Assembly (NCBI GenBank): GCA_963204915.1
Contig: CAUJHS010000082.1
Location: 186,001 to 250,000 of the forward strand
Source of the DNA: Planctomycetota bacterium
GTDB lineage: Bacteria > Planctomycetota > Planctomycetia > Pirellulales > Pirellulaceae
Direction of reading: 5' to 3'
Length of the DNA stretch: 64,000 nucleotides
Shown: positions 1 through 8,688 of the stretch, piece by piece
Position numbering within the stretch: the first letter of the stretch is position 1
How the letters are laid out: each line of letters begins with the position of its first letter
Notes under the pieces: generated by a model
What the model was told of the DNA's origin: nothing
What the model saw: the letters and a program-made list of their open reading frames with translations, nothing else
Databases searched by the model: none
Translations under genes and position numbers: made by a program

Positions 1-110
1 CAAACTCGCGAAGCCGCGTCTTCAAGTGGTGTTGTTTACCGAAGGTACTGCTGTCTTGTAAGGATCTTTTGACTCGGCCCTCGCTTCGGCCTGATGTGGC
101 GCAAGACGCA

Positions 111-524
111 TCAAACCCGTTCGCTGAGTGCTGCTTCTAACAAACGGAATTGGCTATTCATCAAAGCAATGGCCATATTATGAGTCGATTGGTTCTTCGA
201 CATCTGCAGCACTTGCTGCTCTAGCCCGATGTCGCTTTCATCGTGGTAAAGTATCGTTTTCATTGCGTCGCGCACTTCGTGCATGGCATCGCCGGGACGA
301 GTCGTTTTGACGCCGGTCGAAACGGGTTGCTCCGTTGCGTCTCGTCGTGCAATTGCAGAGCGTAAGTGTTCTTCAAAAATTTCTGGCGAAAGATCTGCGG
401 TTCGGTAACCTGGCGTGTCGATATTGGCGATGTTCCCCGCGAGCACCTCATGCCTGGCTTGCGTAAAGTAAACGACCTCCTGCAAGACTGGTATGGTCGT
501 GTGATGAAACAGGTCGCCGAGCAT
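111..524 (-). CDS. flgB: Flagellar basal-body rod protein FlgB
   Basis: This 137-residue protein is the proximal-rod subunit of the flagellar basal body, assembled in the periplasm after export by the flagellar type III system. The N-terminal rod signature GNIANIDTPGYR (about residues 28-39) is the conserved flagellar rod/hook motif, and the C-terminal helix (QVLQMSKNQSTHNMAIALMNSQF) is typical of FlgB. The length matches the family. I start it at the ATG at 524, which has AGGAGGAG about 8 nt upstream; the frame stays open further upstream but reads through that ribosome site. It is the last gene I can see of a minus-strand cluster with a sigma-54 regulator and a histidine kinase. flgC, the usual next gene, is not visible in bases 1-110. 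Function is secure from sequence. Confidence 0.93.
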   Translation of the reverse strand: MLGDLFHHTTIPVLQEVVYFTQARHEVLAGNIANIDTPGYRTADLSPEIFEEHLRSAIARRDATEQPVSTGVKTTRPGDAMHEVRDAMKTILYHDESDIGLEQQVLQMSKNQSTHNMAIALMNSQFRLLEAALSERV

Positions 525-619
525 CGAGGACGCTCCTCCTTCATCAAGGGGCCGCCGGCATGCCGCGCGCCGACAAGGCGCGCCCATCGCGAAGTAATAC
601 CTAATCTTGCGGCGCCACG

Positions 620-2002
620 CTACGCCGATTTACGTCCCGGTTTCTCTCGCGGGCCGTAGCCATAACCTCGCAGCTTGTTCGCCAAGGTGCGCACGCCAAT
701 ACCCAACGCCGCCGCCGTTTTGCCGCGATGCCCGTCGAACTTTTCCAGCGTCGCTTCGATCAATTGTCGCTCCATCGACGAGAGGTTGGCTCCTGGCGGA
801 ATCTGGGAAGACACTGTGGTGTTGTCGCTCGTGAGCCACGGTCGCAATTCGTCGGCGGAGATAATTGCTTGCCCCAAGACACTGGCCCGCGTGGCAATGT
901 TCTCTAATTCCCGTACGTTGCCAGGCCAAGCATACTCGCACAAGACCTCCAGCGCCGAGGGACTTAACTCGCGGGGCGTTTGCTGCAAACGCTGTGCGGC
1001 GCGCTGTAGAAAGTGGTGCATGAGTTCGGGAATGTCTTCCCTCCGGTCGCGCAGCGGGGGTGTTTGCAACGGCACAACGGCCAGGCGAAAATAAAGATCT
1101 TCTCGGAATCGCCGTGCGGCGACGTCTTCCCGCAAGTCGCGATTCGTCGCCGCCAACACCCGAACGTTAACCGCGCGCGGATGACTTTCCCCTACCCGCT
1201 CGTAGACGCGCTCTTGCAGGACGCGTAACAGTTTGGCTTGAAGCGGCAGGTCGATCTCGGTCACTTCGTCCAGAAAGAGCGTACCGCCGTCGGCAAGTTC
1301 GAAGCGTCCGACGCGCGGCGTTTCCGCGGTTGTGAATGCGCCGCGCACGTGGCCAAAGAGTTCGCTTTCCATTAAGTGTGGGGAAAGTGCGGGACAATTC
1401 ACGCCGACGAGCGTCTTAGCAGCGCGCCGACTTGCCGCATGAATCGCCTTCGCAACAAGCTCCTTGCCCGTGCCGCTCTCACCGAGAATCAAGACGGTTT
1501 CCTCAGTAGGCGCCACCTGGGCAATGCGTTGACGCAGCATTTGCATGGCGGGACTAGAGCCAATCATGGGCGCCGCCGACGACGCTGCTAACACCCGTGG
1601 GCCGCGTCCCGTCTGACGCAAGGCGCGTACGACGAGTTGTTCAAGTTGATCGACGTTAAAGGGCTTTTCGATGTAGTCCAAAGCGCCGCACCGCATCGCT
1701 TCAACTGCTGAGGCGACGCTTGCATGGGCGGTAACCATGGCCACTTGCGTATCTTCACCGCGGCGGCACAACGCCCGAATGAAGTCCAGGCCGTCCATAC
1801 CCGGCATCTGTAGGTCCGTTAATACGACGTCATAACGTTCGCGCTCCAATCGCCGTAATGCTTCAACCGCGCTGGCGGCGCTGCGTACCTCATGACCGGC
1901 GCAGCGCAGAATCTCGGTCATGGCTTCGCGCGCACTGGCGTTGTCGTCGACCACAAGCACGCGGCCCGTGACGCCCGAAATAGCAGGGGCAAGTGTCGGC
2001 AT
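620..2002 (-). CDS. Sigma-54-dependent response regulator, NtrC/FlgR type
   Basis: This 460-residue transcription activator opens sigma-54 promoters after phosphorylation. Domains in order: receiver (VLVVDD at the N-terminus, phospho-Asp in [14 protein letters not shown]), AAA+ domain with Walker A GESGTGKE and Walker B GGTLFLDE, and a Fis-type helix-turn-helix at the C-terminus ([19 protein letters not shown]). The sigma-54-contact loop reads GAFTTA instead of GAFTGA. The start at 2002 has AAAGGGAC about 10 nt upstream and leaves 14 bp after the kinase gene; a longer frame would overlap the kinase. Because it lies between a cytosolic kinase and flgB, it is probably the FlgR-like activator of flagellar rod and hook genes; that target is inferred from context. 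Confidence 0.9.
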   Translation of the reverse strand: MPTLAPAISGVTGRVLVVDDNASAREAMTEILRCAGHEVRSAASAVEALRRLERERYDVVLTDLQMPGMDGLDFIRALCRRGEDTQVAMVTAHASVASAVEAMRCGALDYIEKPFNVDQLEQLVVRALRQTGRGPRVLAASSAAPMIGSSPAMQMLRQRIAQVAPTEETVLILGESGTGKELVAKAIHAASRRAAKTLVGVNCPALSPHLMESELFGHVRGAFTTAETPRVGRFELADGGTLFLDEVTEIDLPLQAKLLRVLQERVYERVGESHPRAVNVRVLAATNRDLREDVAARRFREDLYFRLAVVPLQTPPLRDRREDIPELMHHFLQRAAQRLQQTPRELSPSALEVLCEYAWPGNVRELENIATRASVLGQAIISADELRPWLTSDNTTVSSQIPPGANLSSMERQLIEATLEKFDGHRGKTAAALGIGVRTLANKLRGYGYGPREKPGRKSA

Positions 2003-2016
2003 TTCAGCAAGTCCCT

Positions 2017-2913
2017 TTAAGCCGCGAGTCGGCGCGCTGAACGTGGGATGCGAATGGTGAAGGCGGCGCCACCCTCCGGGCAGTTCCGAACCCACACACG
2101 TCCTCCGTGCGCTTCGGCAATGCGATGCACGATTGACAATCCCAGGCCCGTGCCAGAGCTTTTGGTGGTGTAAAATGGTTCGAACACGCGGTCCAAGTCG
2201 TCCGACTCGACGCCCGGGCCGCTGTCGGCGACTTCGACCTCAAGCCCAGAGGGGCCGTCACATGCGGTCACGACAAGACTCCCACCGCGTGGCATGACGT
2301 CCAACGCATTGAGCACCAAGTTGAGCACTGCTCGTCGCAGCAAATCAGGATCGGCGAAACTGCTACAGCCGTCGGGTGCGTCGACCTCGACGGTAACGCC
2401 TTGCGCGTCAAACTGCGGTTGTAACGATTCGCAAACGTCCCGCAATAACATGTTTAAATCAAACGTTCGCCATTGGGGATCTCGGTCGCGCGTAAAGCTC
2501 AAAAGATCGTTCACAGTGGCCTCCAGTGCTGTTAAACTCAACTCGATCTTTTCAAAAATCTCCAGAGAGCGTGCGTCATCACTTAGACGCCGCCGCAAGA
2601 GACTGACGTAAAGCGTCATCGGCATCAGGCTATTGCGTACTTCGTGCGCCACGTGCGACGCCATTTGCCCCAAATCGGCAAGGCGGCTCTTTCGAGCCAG
2701 TTCCCGGTTCTTAGCGGCCAATTCTTCGGAGAGCCGGCGAACTTCGTCGCGGAGTGTCTCGTGCGACTTTCTCAACCGTTGCGTTGCATCATCCCAGGCG
2801 GCGAGAATCATTCCCAGATCGGAACTCGCGTCCAATGATGCTCGCGGCAAGGTCGCCTCTAACGTTTTCGCCATCATATTCGCCAACGTTGGAATTCGTT
2901 TTGCGTGCGTCAA
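2017..2913 (-). CDS. Soluble sensor histidine kinase, FlgS/NtrB type
   Basis: This 298-residue kinase has no membrane segment. After about 60 residues and a coiled coil (roughly 50-85) comes the dimerisation/phospho-acceptor H-box [14 protein letters not shown] (about residue 105), then the HATPase domain with N-box [15 protein letters not shown]1 box DSGPGVE, F-box FEPFYTTK and G2 box GTGLGL. The family passes phosphate to NtrC-type regulators, and its gene is directly followed by one 14 bp away. A cytosolic kinase beside flagellar genes fits FlgS-like sensing of export-apparatus assembly, as known in Helicobacter and Campylobacter; here that is inference from neighbourhood. It could instead sense a metabolic signal. 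Confidence 0.9.
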   Translation of the reverse strand: MTHAKRIPTLANMMAKTLEATLPRASLDASSDLGMILAAWDDATQRLRKSHETLRDEVRRLSEELAAKNRELARKSRLADLGQMASHVAHEVRNSLMPMTLYVSLLRRRLSDDARSLEIFEKIELSLTALEATVNDLLSFTRDRDPQWRTFDLNMLLRDVCESLQPQFDAQGVTVEVDAPDGCSSFADPDLLRRAVLNLVLNALDVMPRGGSLVVTACDGPSGLEVEVADSGPGVESDDLDRVFEPFYTTKSSGTGLGLSIVHRIAEAHGGRVWVRNCPEGGAAFTIRIPRSARRLAA

Positions 2914-2969
2914 ATGAAGTTGATCGGGTCGAAATCTTTGGTAACGCGGTCGTTGACACTCGTCGGTTA

Positions 2970-3422
2970 CTAAGTTTCGGAGGACAAGTCAATTCGGGTT
3001 GCCGCAGACGTTGATTGGTAAGCGCTCCGCGCATCGGCCGCGGCGTTCGCGGTCTCGAGTTGTCGGCCGAGGGCCTCGCGACGGTCGATCAATTCATTGC
3101 AATCGCGTTTTTCTGCGGTTTTGATTTCCTCCACCAGACGTTGGCAATACTCCGCAGCGTGTCGACATCGCACTCGGTCGTCCGGAGATCGCCACACGCG
3201 ATCTTCCGGCGCTTGGACGCGAAACGGCCCAAGTTCGCGATCTAATCGAAGAATTTCTTCCAAGAGCTTCTGTTTTGCCGCAAACACGCGCAGTAAGGTT
3301 TGTGTGTCGTCGTCGGCGATGAGCGTGCTTTGGCGGAGGGTCAGCTCGCGCAACTGCAACAGCGCGCGCAGCTTACGGCCGATCAATTCAGCCAAGATGT
3401 CAGTTTCCATTCGATCGCCCAT
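2970..3422 (-). CDS. FlgN-like flagellar export chaperone
   Basis: This 150-residue, almost wholly helical protein has long amphipathic stretches (about 8-60 and 85-130), including QLRELTLRQSTLI and KQKLLEEILRLDRELG. That length and pattern fit FlgN, the cytosolic chaperone for the hook-associated proteins FlgK and FlgL. FlgN is poorly conserved, so the call rests on the helix pattern plus the position between a TPR gene and the flagellar kinase/regulator/flgB genes. The start at 3422 has AAGG about 12 nt upstream; a second ATG lies four codons later. If it is not FlgN, it is another coiled-coil flagellar accessory protein. Confidence 0.65.
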   Translation of the reverse strand: MGDRMETDILAELIGRKLRALLQLRELTLRQSTLIADDDTQTLLRVFAAKQKLLEEILRLDRELGPFRVQAPEDRVWRSPDDRVRCRHAAEYCQRLVEEIKTAEKRDCNELIDRREALGRQLETANAAADARSAYQSTSAATRIDLSSET

Positions 3423-3441
3423 GGTCGTGCACGGCCTTAGG

Positions 3442-6018
3442 TTATTCGGCCCCTAGTACCCCCAAAAGCTCCTCCCACTGCGTACGGCCATAACGCGTGG
3501 CGCGTTGAAAATCGGCATCCGGCGGGATACGTTGGAGGACCACTTTAGCCTGTTCTAACACGCCGAGCGCTTCGGAGGGTCGATTCATTCGTCGGTGACA
3601 ACTCGCGATTTGCACAAAAGCCTCAAGCGCAACCGGATCATTCTGAAAGCGGTTCGCCGCTAACGTATACGCGCGGATCGCTTCGTCGTAAAGCTCGAGA
3701 TCGAAGAGGGAGTCGGCACGGCCGAAATACGCGTTGCGCAACATCGCCTTTTCGGCGTTGCTGAATGACGCTACGTCCTCGGCCTTTATTTCGCCAAGGT
3801 GTTCTCGCTGACTAAGATGGTCGATTAAGTCGTCATAAGCGTCAATCGCGGCCGTAAGCTCACTTTGCATTTCGCGCTCGATCACGGAACGAGTCGCGTC
3901 CAGGTCGATTGTTGCGGCGCGTTTTCGCGGGTACTTGGCCGCTTCGCGGCGGGATTCGGCGAGGTAATATCTTGCGCGCAATGCCTGGGGCGCGTCGCCA
4001 TAGCGCGCGATGGCCTCCTGGAACACGCGGGCCGCCTCGCGGCATACTTGATGACACTGCTGCAATTTTTCCAATCCGGCCTTCGCGGCGTCGGGGTCAT
4101 TGGTGTCCACTCCCACTTCGCGGCTTTCGGCTTCGAAGGTCAGACCTTCGCGGTAAAGGGTCTCTCCGAGTAGGAAAAGCGAGTCGCGCCATTCAAGACT
4201 TTCCGGACGAAGCAACTCATGCTCCAAGTTCGCTTGCAAGAGTTGTTTGGCTTCGGCGAGGTTTCCTTGTTCCAAATGCGCCGTCGCGGCAAGGATTCTC
4301 GCCCGATAGCTCGCGGGATGTTGCGGATACGATTGAAATACGTCGGTAAGATTGGTTAGCGCCCGATCCAGTTCCCCAAGGGAAAGAAGCGATTCTCCAA
4401 GCAGCGTTTGCGCATCGGCGCGGCGACTTCGCGGCTCTTGATCCAGATAGAACTGGAACATACGCGCTGCATGTCGGAAGTCGTGCCCGCGTAGGAAATT
4501 TTCCGCGCTGCGCCAAACATCATCGGTGTATTCCCGCGTTGCGGATCGTAGCAAGGCGACGTGCGCAAAGGCGACTCCCGCCAGGCGGAATTGTTTGCGT
4601 GATTGGCCTGTGACCGCTTCAGGGGAAGCAGGTCGGTCTGCCGCTGCTTGCAAGGCGAGTTGCTGCGCCCAGGCTACGCGAGCTTCGGCCTGAAGGAGCA
4701 TAGCGCGGTCGGAGGAAATCAGCGGCGGCAAGGCGCGAGCGAGAGCGATCGCTTCATCGTACTTTTGATGACTTAGCCAACGGGCTTGCGCCGCCAGAAG
4801 CCGTGCGCGAAAACCTGTTAGTGAAATCCAGGGGTTCGAAAACTCCTGCGGCGAGGGCGCTTCATCGAGCAAACTACGAAACGCGGTCAGCGCTTCTTGA
4901 TCGCGATGAAAATGTTGCAGCAATTCGGCTTCGGCAAGCGCCGCAACCAGTCCATTCGGATCTCCTGAATGAAGACGACGCGCCGCAGTAAACGCCTTGA
5001 GGGCCGCGTCAATGTCTCCGCGGTCTTGCAAACAGACACCTTTCAAATAGTCTGCTTGTCGTCGGGCGGGATGATTGAACGGCTCGCGCGCAATGACTTC
5101 ATTCAGATGGTTCAACGCTTCATCAAGTGGAGTCAATAGCTCCAATGGTATTTCACTTTCTGCTCCGGCAGCAGCCCGTCGGCGAGCTGCGGCGCGCACG
5201 AGGAGGCGCGCCTGTAAGACTTCCAGGCGAGACGTCTGGGAAACTCGCTGCCGTGCAAGCGAATCGAGCGATTGTTTCGCCTCGTCGTCACGGTTCAATT
5301 CCAACAGGGCTTGCGCGCGGTCCATCCCGGCCGATTGCCGGTCTGCCGTTTCTAGCGATTCGTTCGCCAAGAGCCGATCGAGATGTTCAACAGCTCGTAT
5401 CCAGTCAGGATCGGGCAGGTTCGCATAGGATTCGGCTAAGAGATGGTCAACTGTGGTCGTTGACGCCAGTCCCGCCTCTTGGGCGCGCTGCAGCAAATCA
5501 ATGGTTTTTGCAAACTGGCGGCTTTGGTTCAGGCATGCCGCGGCCTGCAATACCGCGCGACCCCACAATTCATCGGGAAGCCCTTGATCGAGCGACTGTT
5601 GCAAATACCCTGCGGCGACACGGTAGATTTGTCGGCGATCGTGCTCCTCGGTGGCGTGGTGGACGCGTTGTATCAGTTTCACGCCGCGCAAATACAATGA
5701 TATCCCAGCCGGAGGCTTCGTTGGCGAGGGCTGAGTCTCAAGCGCTAGATTCAGCGCTTGCGCGGCGTCGAGGTCTTCGTCATCAATTGCTTGAACTACG
5801 TCGGTCAAAGTCGGCAAAGAGTTTTCCGATTCGCTTGGCCTGACCAAAATGACTGTAGCGACCACACCTGCCAACAGCGGCGTCAGCGCCAACGGAATAC
5901 GTGAAAATGGTTTCGCGCGAGCCCAGGCAACTGCGGTACGCGGTGTTTGCGCCAGGCGCGAAACAAGATTTTCCGGCCTGTCCGTGGGAGAGTGGGATTT
6001 GTCGCCTGCTCCCGCCAT
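3442..6018 (-). CDS. Membrane-anchored tetratricopeptide-repeat protein
   Basis: This 858-residue protein has a short cytosolic head, one hydrophobic segment near residues 40-58 (LLAGVVATVILV) and a very long run of TPR-like helical pairs to the C-terminus, such as AVEHLDRLLANE, ALTNLTDVFQSYPQHPASYRARIL and AIRAYTLAANRFQNDPVALEAF. Such arrays are protein-binding scaffolds; with one N-terminal anchor the repeats most likely lie in the periplasm. The start at 6018 is preceded by GAGGAGA. It ends 19 bp before the FlgN-like gene and is probably the first gene of the flagellar cluster, but nothing in it is flagellum-specific. No enzyme domain is visible. Confidence 0.8.
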   Translation of the reverse strand: MAGAGDKSHSPTDRPENLVSRLAQTPRTAVAWARAKPFSRIPLALTPLLAGVVATVILVRPSESENSLPTLTDVVQAIDDEDLDAAQALNLALETQPSPTKPPAGISLYLRGVKLIQRVHHATEEHDRRQIYRVAAGYLQQSLDQGLPDELWGRAVLQAAACLNQSRQFAKTIDLLQRAQEAGLASTTTVDHLLAESYANLPDPDWIRAVEHLDRLLANESLETADRQSAGMDRAQALLELNRDDEAKQSLDSLARQRVSQTSRLEVLQARLLVRAAARRRAAAGAESEIPLELLTPLDEALNHLNEVIAREPFNHPARRQADYLKGVCLQDRGDIDAALKAFTAARRLHSGDPNGLVAALAEAELLQHFHRDQEALTAFRSLLDEAPSPQEFSNPWISLTGFRARLLAAQARWLSHQKYDEAIALARALPPLISSDRAMLLQAEARVAWAQQLALQAAADRPASPEAVTGQSRKQFRLAGVAFAHVALLRSATREYTDDVWRSAENFLRGHDFRHAARMFQFYLDQEPRSRRADAQTLLGESLLSLGELDRALTNLTDVFQSYPQHPASYRARILAATAHLEQGNLAEAKQLLQANLEHELLRPESLEWRDSLFLLGETLYREGLTFEAESREVGVDTNDPDAAKAGLEKLQQCHQVCREAARVFQEAIARYGDAPQALRARYYLAESRREAAKYPRKRAATIDLDATRSVIEREMQSELTAAIDAYDDLIDHLSQREHLGEIKAEDVASFSNAEKAMLRNAYFGRADSLFDLELYDEAIRAYTLAANRFQNDPVALEAFVQIASCHRRMNRPSEALGVLEQAKVVLQRIPPDADFQRATRYGRTQWEELLGVLGAE

Positions 6019-6339
6019 GCGCGGTATCTCCTCGATTGCCGGAAGCGGAATGCGCGGGATGAGTCAGCCGCCATTCCCGTCCCCAGTCTTTACGAATCAT
6101 GGCGATCCCGCCGCACAGCGAATTCAAGCGGGGGGTTGTAACAAAATAGTCGTCACGACGTCAATCGAGCTTACGCCGCTGTATTCCCCTCGCGACACGA
6201 TGTTTTTTCGAAAAACTCGTGCTTTTTCGCAATTACTGTCCTAGAATGCGGGTTCATGTTCGAGAACGAGTTTCGCCGCACTCATTACTCGAGCGAAAGC
6301 TCACTTCTGCGCCATTCGGTCGCTCTTACGGAGGTTGCC
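6019..6339. promoter_or_regulatory. Divergent intergenic region, 321 bp
   Basis: This gap separates the minus-strand flagellar cluster from the plus-strand Tat-exported gene and must hold both promoters. For the plus-strand gene, TAGAAT at 6242-6247 is a plausible -10 without a good -35, and a 12-bp palindrome TTTTTCGAAAAA lies at 6204-6215. On the minus strand a TTGACG hexamer is present but without a convincing -10. I looked for a sigma-54 element (GG and GC 10 bp apart in the TGGCAC/TTGC context) and did not find a good one. Possible upstream in-frame extensions of the plus-strand gene are weak in coding character. Confidence 0.4.
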
Positions 6340-7878
6340 ATGTATTCGCGTACACGCCGTCAGTTTTTGGGAGAAGTTGGTCGCGGGATGGTTGTCATTG
6401 GAGTCGGCGCATCTTTGGCCGCTGACTTGGGGTTATCGTACCTTCATGCCGAGGACGCTGCCGAGCGACTTGCGCTGGGGAAATGGGGACCGCTTGTCGA
6501 TTTGCTGCAACAAACTTCGCTTGAAAAACTTCAGCCGGTGCTAGTTGAGAGACTAAAGACGAAGGAAGTGGATTTGCCCCAACTGATTGGAGCGGGCGCT
6601 CTGGCGAACGCCGAGACCTTCGGTGGACAGGACTATGTGGGGTTCCATACGGCGATGGCGATGCGTCCTGCCTTGCAAATGGCAGCGCAAATGCCGGCGG
6701 CTGAAAGTGCGTTGCCTGTTTTGAAGGTTTTGTATCAAAACACCGACCAAATCCAACGGAGCGGCGCAGCTGAGCGCAAGACGCTTCGCCCGGTTGATGG
6801 CGCAGGAGCGAAAGACGCGAGCAGCCAAACGCTGCGCGAAGCGGGCCGCGAACCGAATATGGATCGGGCAGAACAGATCTTCGCGACTTTATCGAATCGG
6901 CCCTATGAAGAAGCGTACAACGATCTGCATCCCATGGTGCAAGATGATTCGGATGTGCATCGGTTCGTGTTGGCGCACCGGGCCTATCGCCTGATTGACG
7001 TTGTTGGCGCCGAGTTCGCACATACGCTGCTGCGGCAGTGTGTTAGGTACTGTGTCAAGTCGGAACAAGACCGATTGTCGCGCCGTGGCCCTGAATCGGA
7101 AATCCGCACGTTGTTGCCCAAAATTGTGGACGAGTATGGCCTGGCCGAGAAGGCGCTCGGAACACGATCGGCCGATGACGCCTGGGTCGAGCGTATGTGT
7201 GAAACGTTGTACCAGAGCAACGCCGAACAAGCCGCGAAAACGGTTGCAGCGGCGTTGGCCGAAGGCTTCTCGCGCGAGGATGTGGGCGAGGCGATTTCCT
7301 TGGCCGCCAATTTACATGTGCTGCGTCAACCCGAAGAAAACAAGCGAGTGCACGGCGCTTCCGTAGGTGTGCACGCGTCGGACGCGATGAACGCTTGGCG
7401 CAATATGGCGCGGGTTGTCGAAGACCGCCATGCCGCAACAGGGCTAATTCTCGCGGCGTATCATACGATGCGCTCGCAGGGTTTCTCAGCCCCCTTGTTG
7501 CCGACCGAAGCGCATCGCGAACTGGTTCAAACAACCGATGCGCAACAATTACTTGCCGTTACGGAGGAAGCGATCCGGTCTAACAATCAAGGTTTAGCAA
7601 CGGCCGCCATGGCCATTTACGGTGCACAGAATTACCCAATACGACCAGTATTTGACCTGATGTTGCGGTACACGGTGAGCGAAGACGGACGACTTCATGG
7701 CGAAAAGTATTATCAAACCGTTACGGAAGAATTCGCCACGACGCGGCCCGCCTTGCGATGGCGGCACATCCTGGGGCTCGCTCGGGTGACAGCTAGCGCG
7801 TACGGATTCAATCGTGATGACCAACCTGGCTACCGCGCGCCAGGATATGAAGAAGCCCGACGTTTGCTGAACGTCTAA
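6340..7878 (+). CDS. Tat-exported protein of unknown function
   Basis: This 512-residue protein begins with a twin-arginine signal: TRRQFLGEVGRG followed by a hydrophobic stretch (MVVIGVGASLAA), so the folded protein is probably exported by the Tat route, often a sign of a cofactor-bearing enzyme. The start at 6340 has GGAGG 7 nt upstream; the longer frame from 6256 would bury the Tat motif. The mature part is mostly helical with scattered, possibly metal-binding histidines (GFHTAMAM, DVHRFVLAHRAYRL, ASDAMNAWRNM, AAYHTMRSQG). I do not recognise the family; a distant resemblance to questin-oxidase-like helical proteins is only an impression. It precedes a small membrane protein and two P450 genes on the same strand. 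Confidence 0.75.
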   Translation: MYSRTRRQFLGEVGRGMVVIGVGASLAADLGLSYLHAEDAAERLALGKWGPLVDLLQQTSLEKLQPVLVERLKTKEVDLPQLIGAGALANAETFGGQDYVGFHTAMAMRPALQMAAQMPAAESALPVLKVLYQNTDQIQRSGAAERKTLRPVDGAGAKDASSQTLREAGREPNMDRAEQIFATLSNRPYEEAYNDLHPMVQDDSDVHRFVLAHRAYRLIDVVGAEFAHTLLRQCVRYCVKSEQDRLSRRGPESEIRTLLPKIVDEYGLAEKALGTRSADDAWVERMCETLYQSNAEQAAKTVAAALAEGFSREDVGEAISLAANLHVLRQPEENKRVHGASVGVHASDAMNAWRNMARVVEDRHAATGLILAAYHTMRSQGFSAPLLPTEAHRELVQTTDAQQLLAVTEEAIRSNNQGLATAAMAIYGAQNYPIRPVFDLMLRYTVSEDGRLHGEKYYQTVTEEFATTRPALRWRHILGLARVTASAYGFNRDDQPGYRAPGYEEARRLLNV

Positions 7879-7953
7879 TCGCAGCTTATATTTTCTTGCC
7901 AATTTGGAATGCTGGACTACGGAGGGGGTATCGCGTAGACCTGTTGGGGGCAC

Positions 7954-8003
7954 GTGGTCGCAACCACCTGGAAAATCAGGGTGAAACATTTACTCTGATT
8001 TTC
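7954..8003 (+). other. Two tandem hairpins between genes
   Basis: Hairpin 1 at 7954-7967 is GTGGT-CGCA-ACCAC. Hairpin 2 at 7971-8003 has arms GAAAATCAGGGT and ACTCTGATTTTC, a 12-bp stem with one G-T wobble and a 9-nt loop. There is no T-tract behind either stem, so they are not classical intrinsic terminators. They lie between the Tat-exported gene and the small membrane-protein gene and could attenuate or protect the transcript. Confidence 0.5.
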
Positions 8004-8099
8004 CGCCCTACGAATTGCCGGTTCTCGCTCCGAAAAAGCATTAACGGTACGGCGACAGCAAGTCGTTGTCGCAACTGGCCATTTTGGGAGGAACGTTCC

Positions 8100-8552
8100 A
8101 TGGTCTGGGCGCTCGTGTTCGTGGCGCACTTCGGTGCCGCGTTCGCAATGATAGGCATTATGTGGTTTGTGCAGATTGCCTATTATCCAAATCTCGCGTG
8201 TATTGGGCCTGTGGAGTTTGTCCGATACCAGCGAGAGCATGTACGGCGCGTCACGGCCGTCGCTTGGACGATGCTCATCATTGAACTGGCCACCGCGTTA
8301 ATTCTGCCAGTATTGGCAGTGCCTTGGGCGATGCGCGCCGCATTACTGGTTAATCTTGGTTTATTGCTAGTCACGTGGCGCTCCACTTGGTTTGTCCAAG
8401 TGCCATTACACAAAATTCTCGAACATGGATTTCATGCCGATGTGCATGATCGCTTGGTGCGTACCAATTGGCTGCGAACGATTTGCTACTCGGTTCGCGG
8501 GGCCATTCTGTTGGGCGCCATGATTTACGAATTTGCCGGACGCATCATTTAG
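8100..8552 (+). CDS. Small integral membrane protein, DUF1772-like
   Basis: This 150-residue protein has four hydrophobic segments: about 2-24 (VWALVFVAHFGAAFAMIGIM), 54-75, 80-97 and 125-145. Conserved-looking motifs between them are QIAYYPNL, YQREHVRRVT, QVPLHKILE and HDRLVRTNWLRT. The His/Arg pairs at membrane borders recall the DUF1772 (anthrone-oxygenase-like) membrane family, but the match is from memory of the pattern. The start at 8100 has GGGAGG 8 nt upstream (GGGAGGAACGTTCCATGG); the frame open from 7896 runs through the hairpins and is not credible. It lies 136 bp ahead of the first P450 gene, so it could take part in the same oxidative pathway. Confidence 0.72.
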   Translation: MVWALVFVAHFGAAFAMIGIMWFVQIAYYPNLACIGPVEFVRYQREHVRRVTAVAWTMLIIELATALILPVLAVPWAMRAALLVNLGLLLVTWRSTWFVQVPLHKILEHGFHADVHDRLVRTNWLRTICYSVRGAILLGAMIYEFAGRII

Positions 8553-8688
8553 CGCGGTTGTCCGCCTGGCGATCTTTGGTCGGCTGTGTCCAGGATGTGG
8601 CTTTTTGCATCCTGCGTCGAGCTTCGTACGGTAGGGTGTAAGATGCTGTTGCCGTTGTCAGGCGACAGCCTCACCCCTGGGCTGAGCT

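Noticed and set aside
1-110. Possible start of flgC after flgB
   Set aside because: No ATG or GTG with a ribosome site in the 110 bases on the minus strand.
525-619. Sigma-54 promoter before flgB
   Set aside because: No sequence with GG and GC in the correct spacing plus consensus context was found.
5127-5843. Open frame of 238 codons on the plus strand
   Set aside because: Antisense to the TPR gene, Arg-rich and without a ribosome site.
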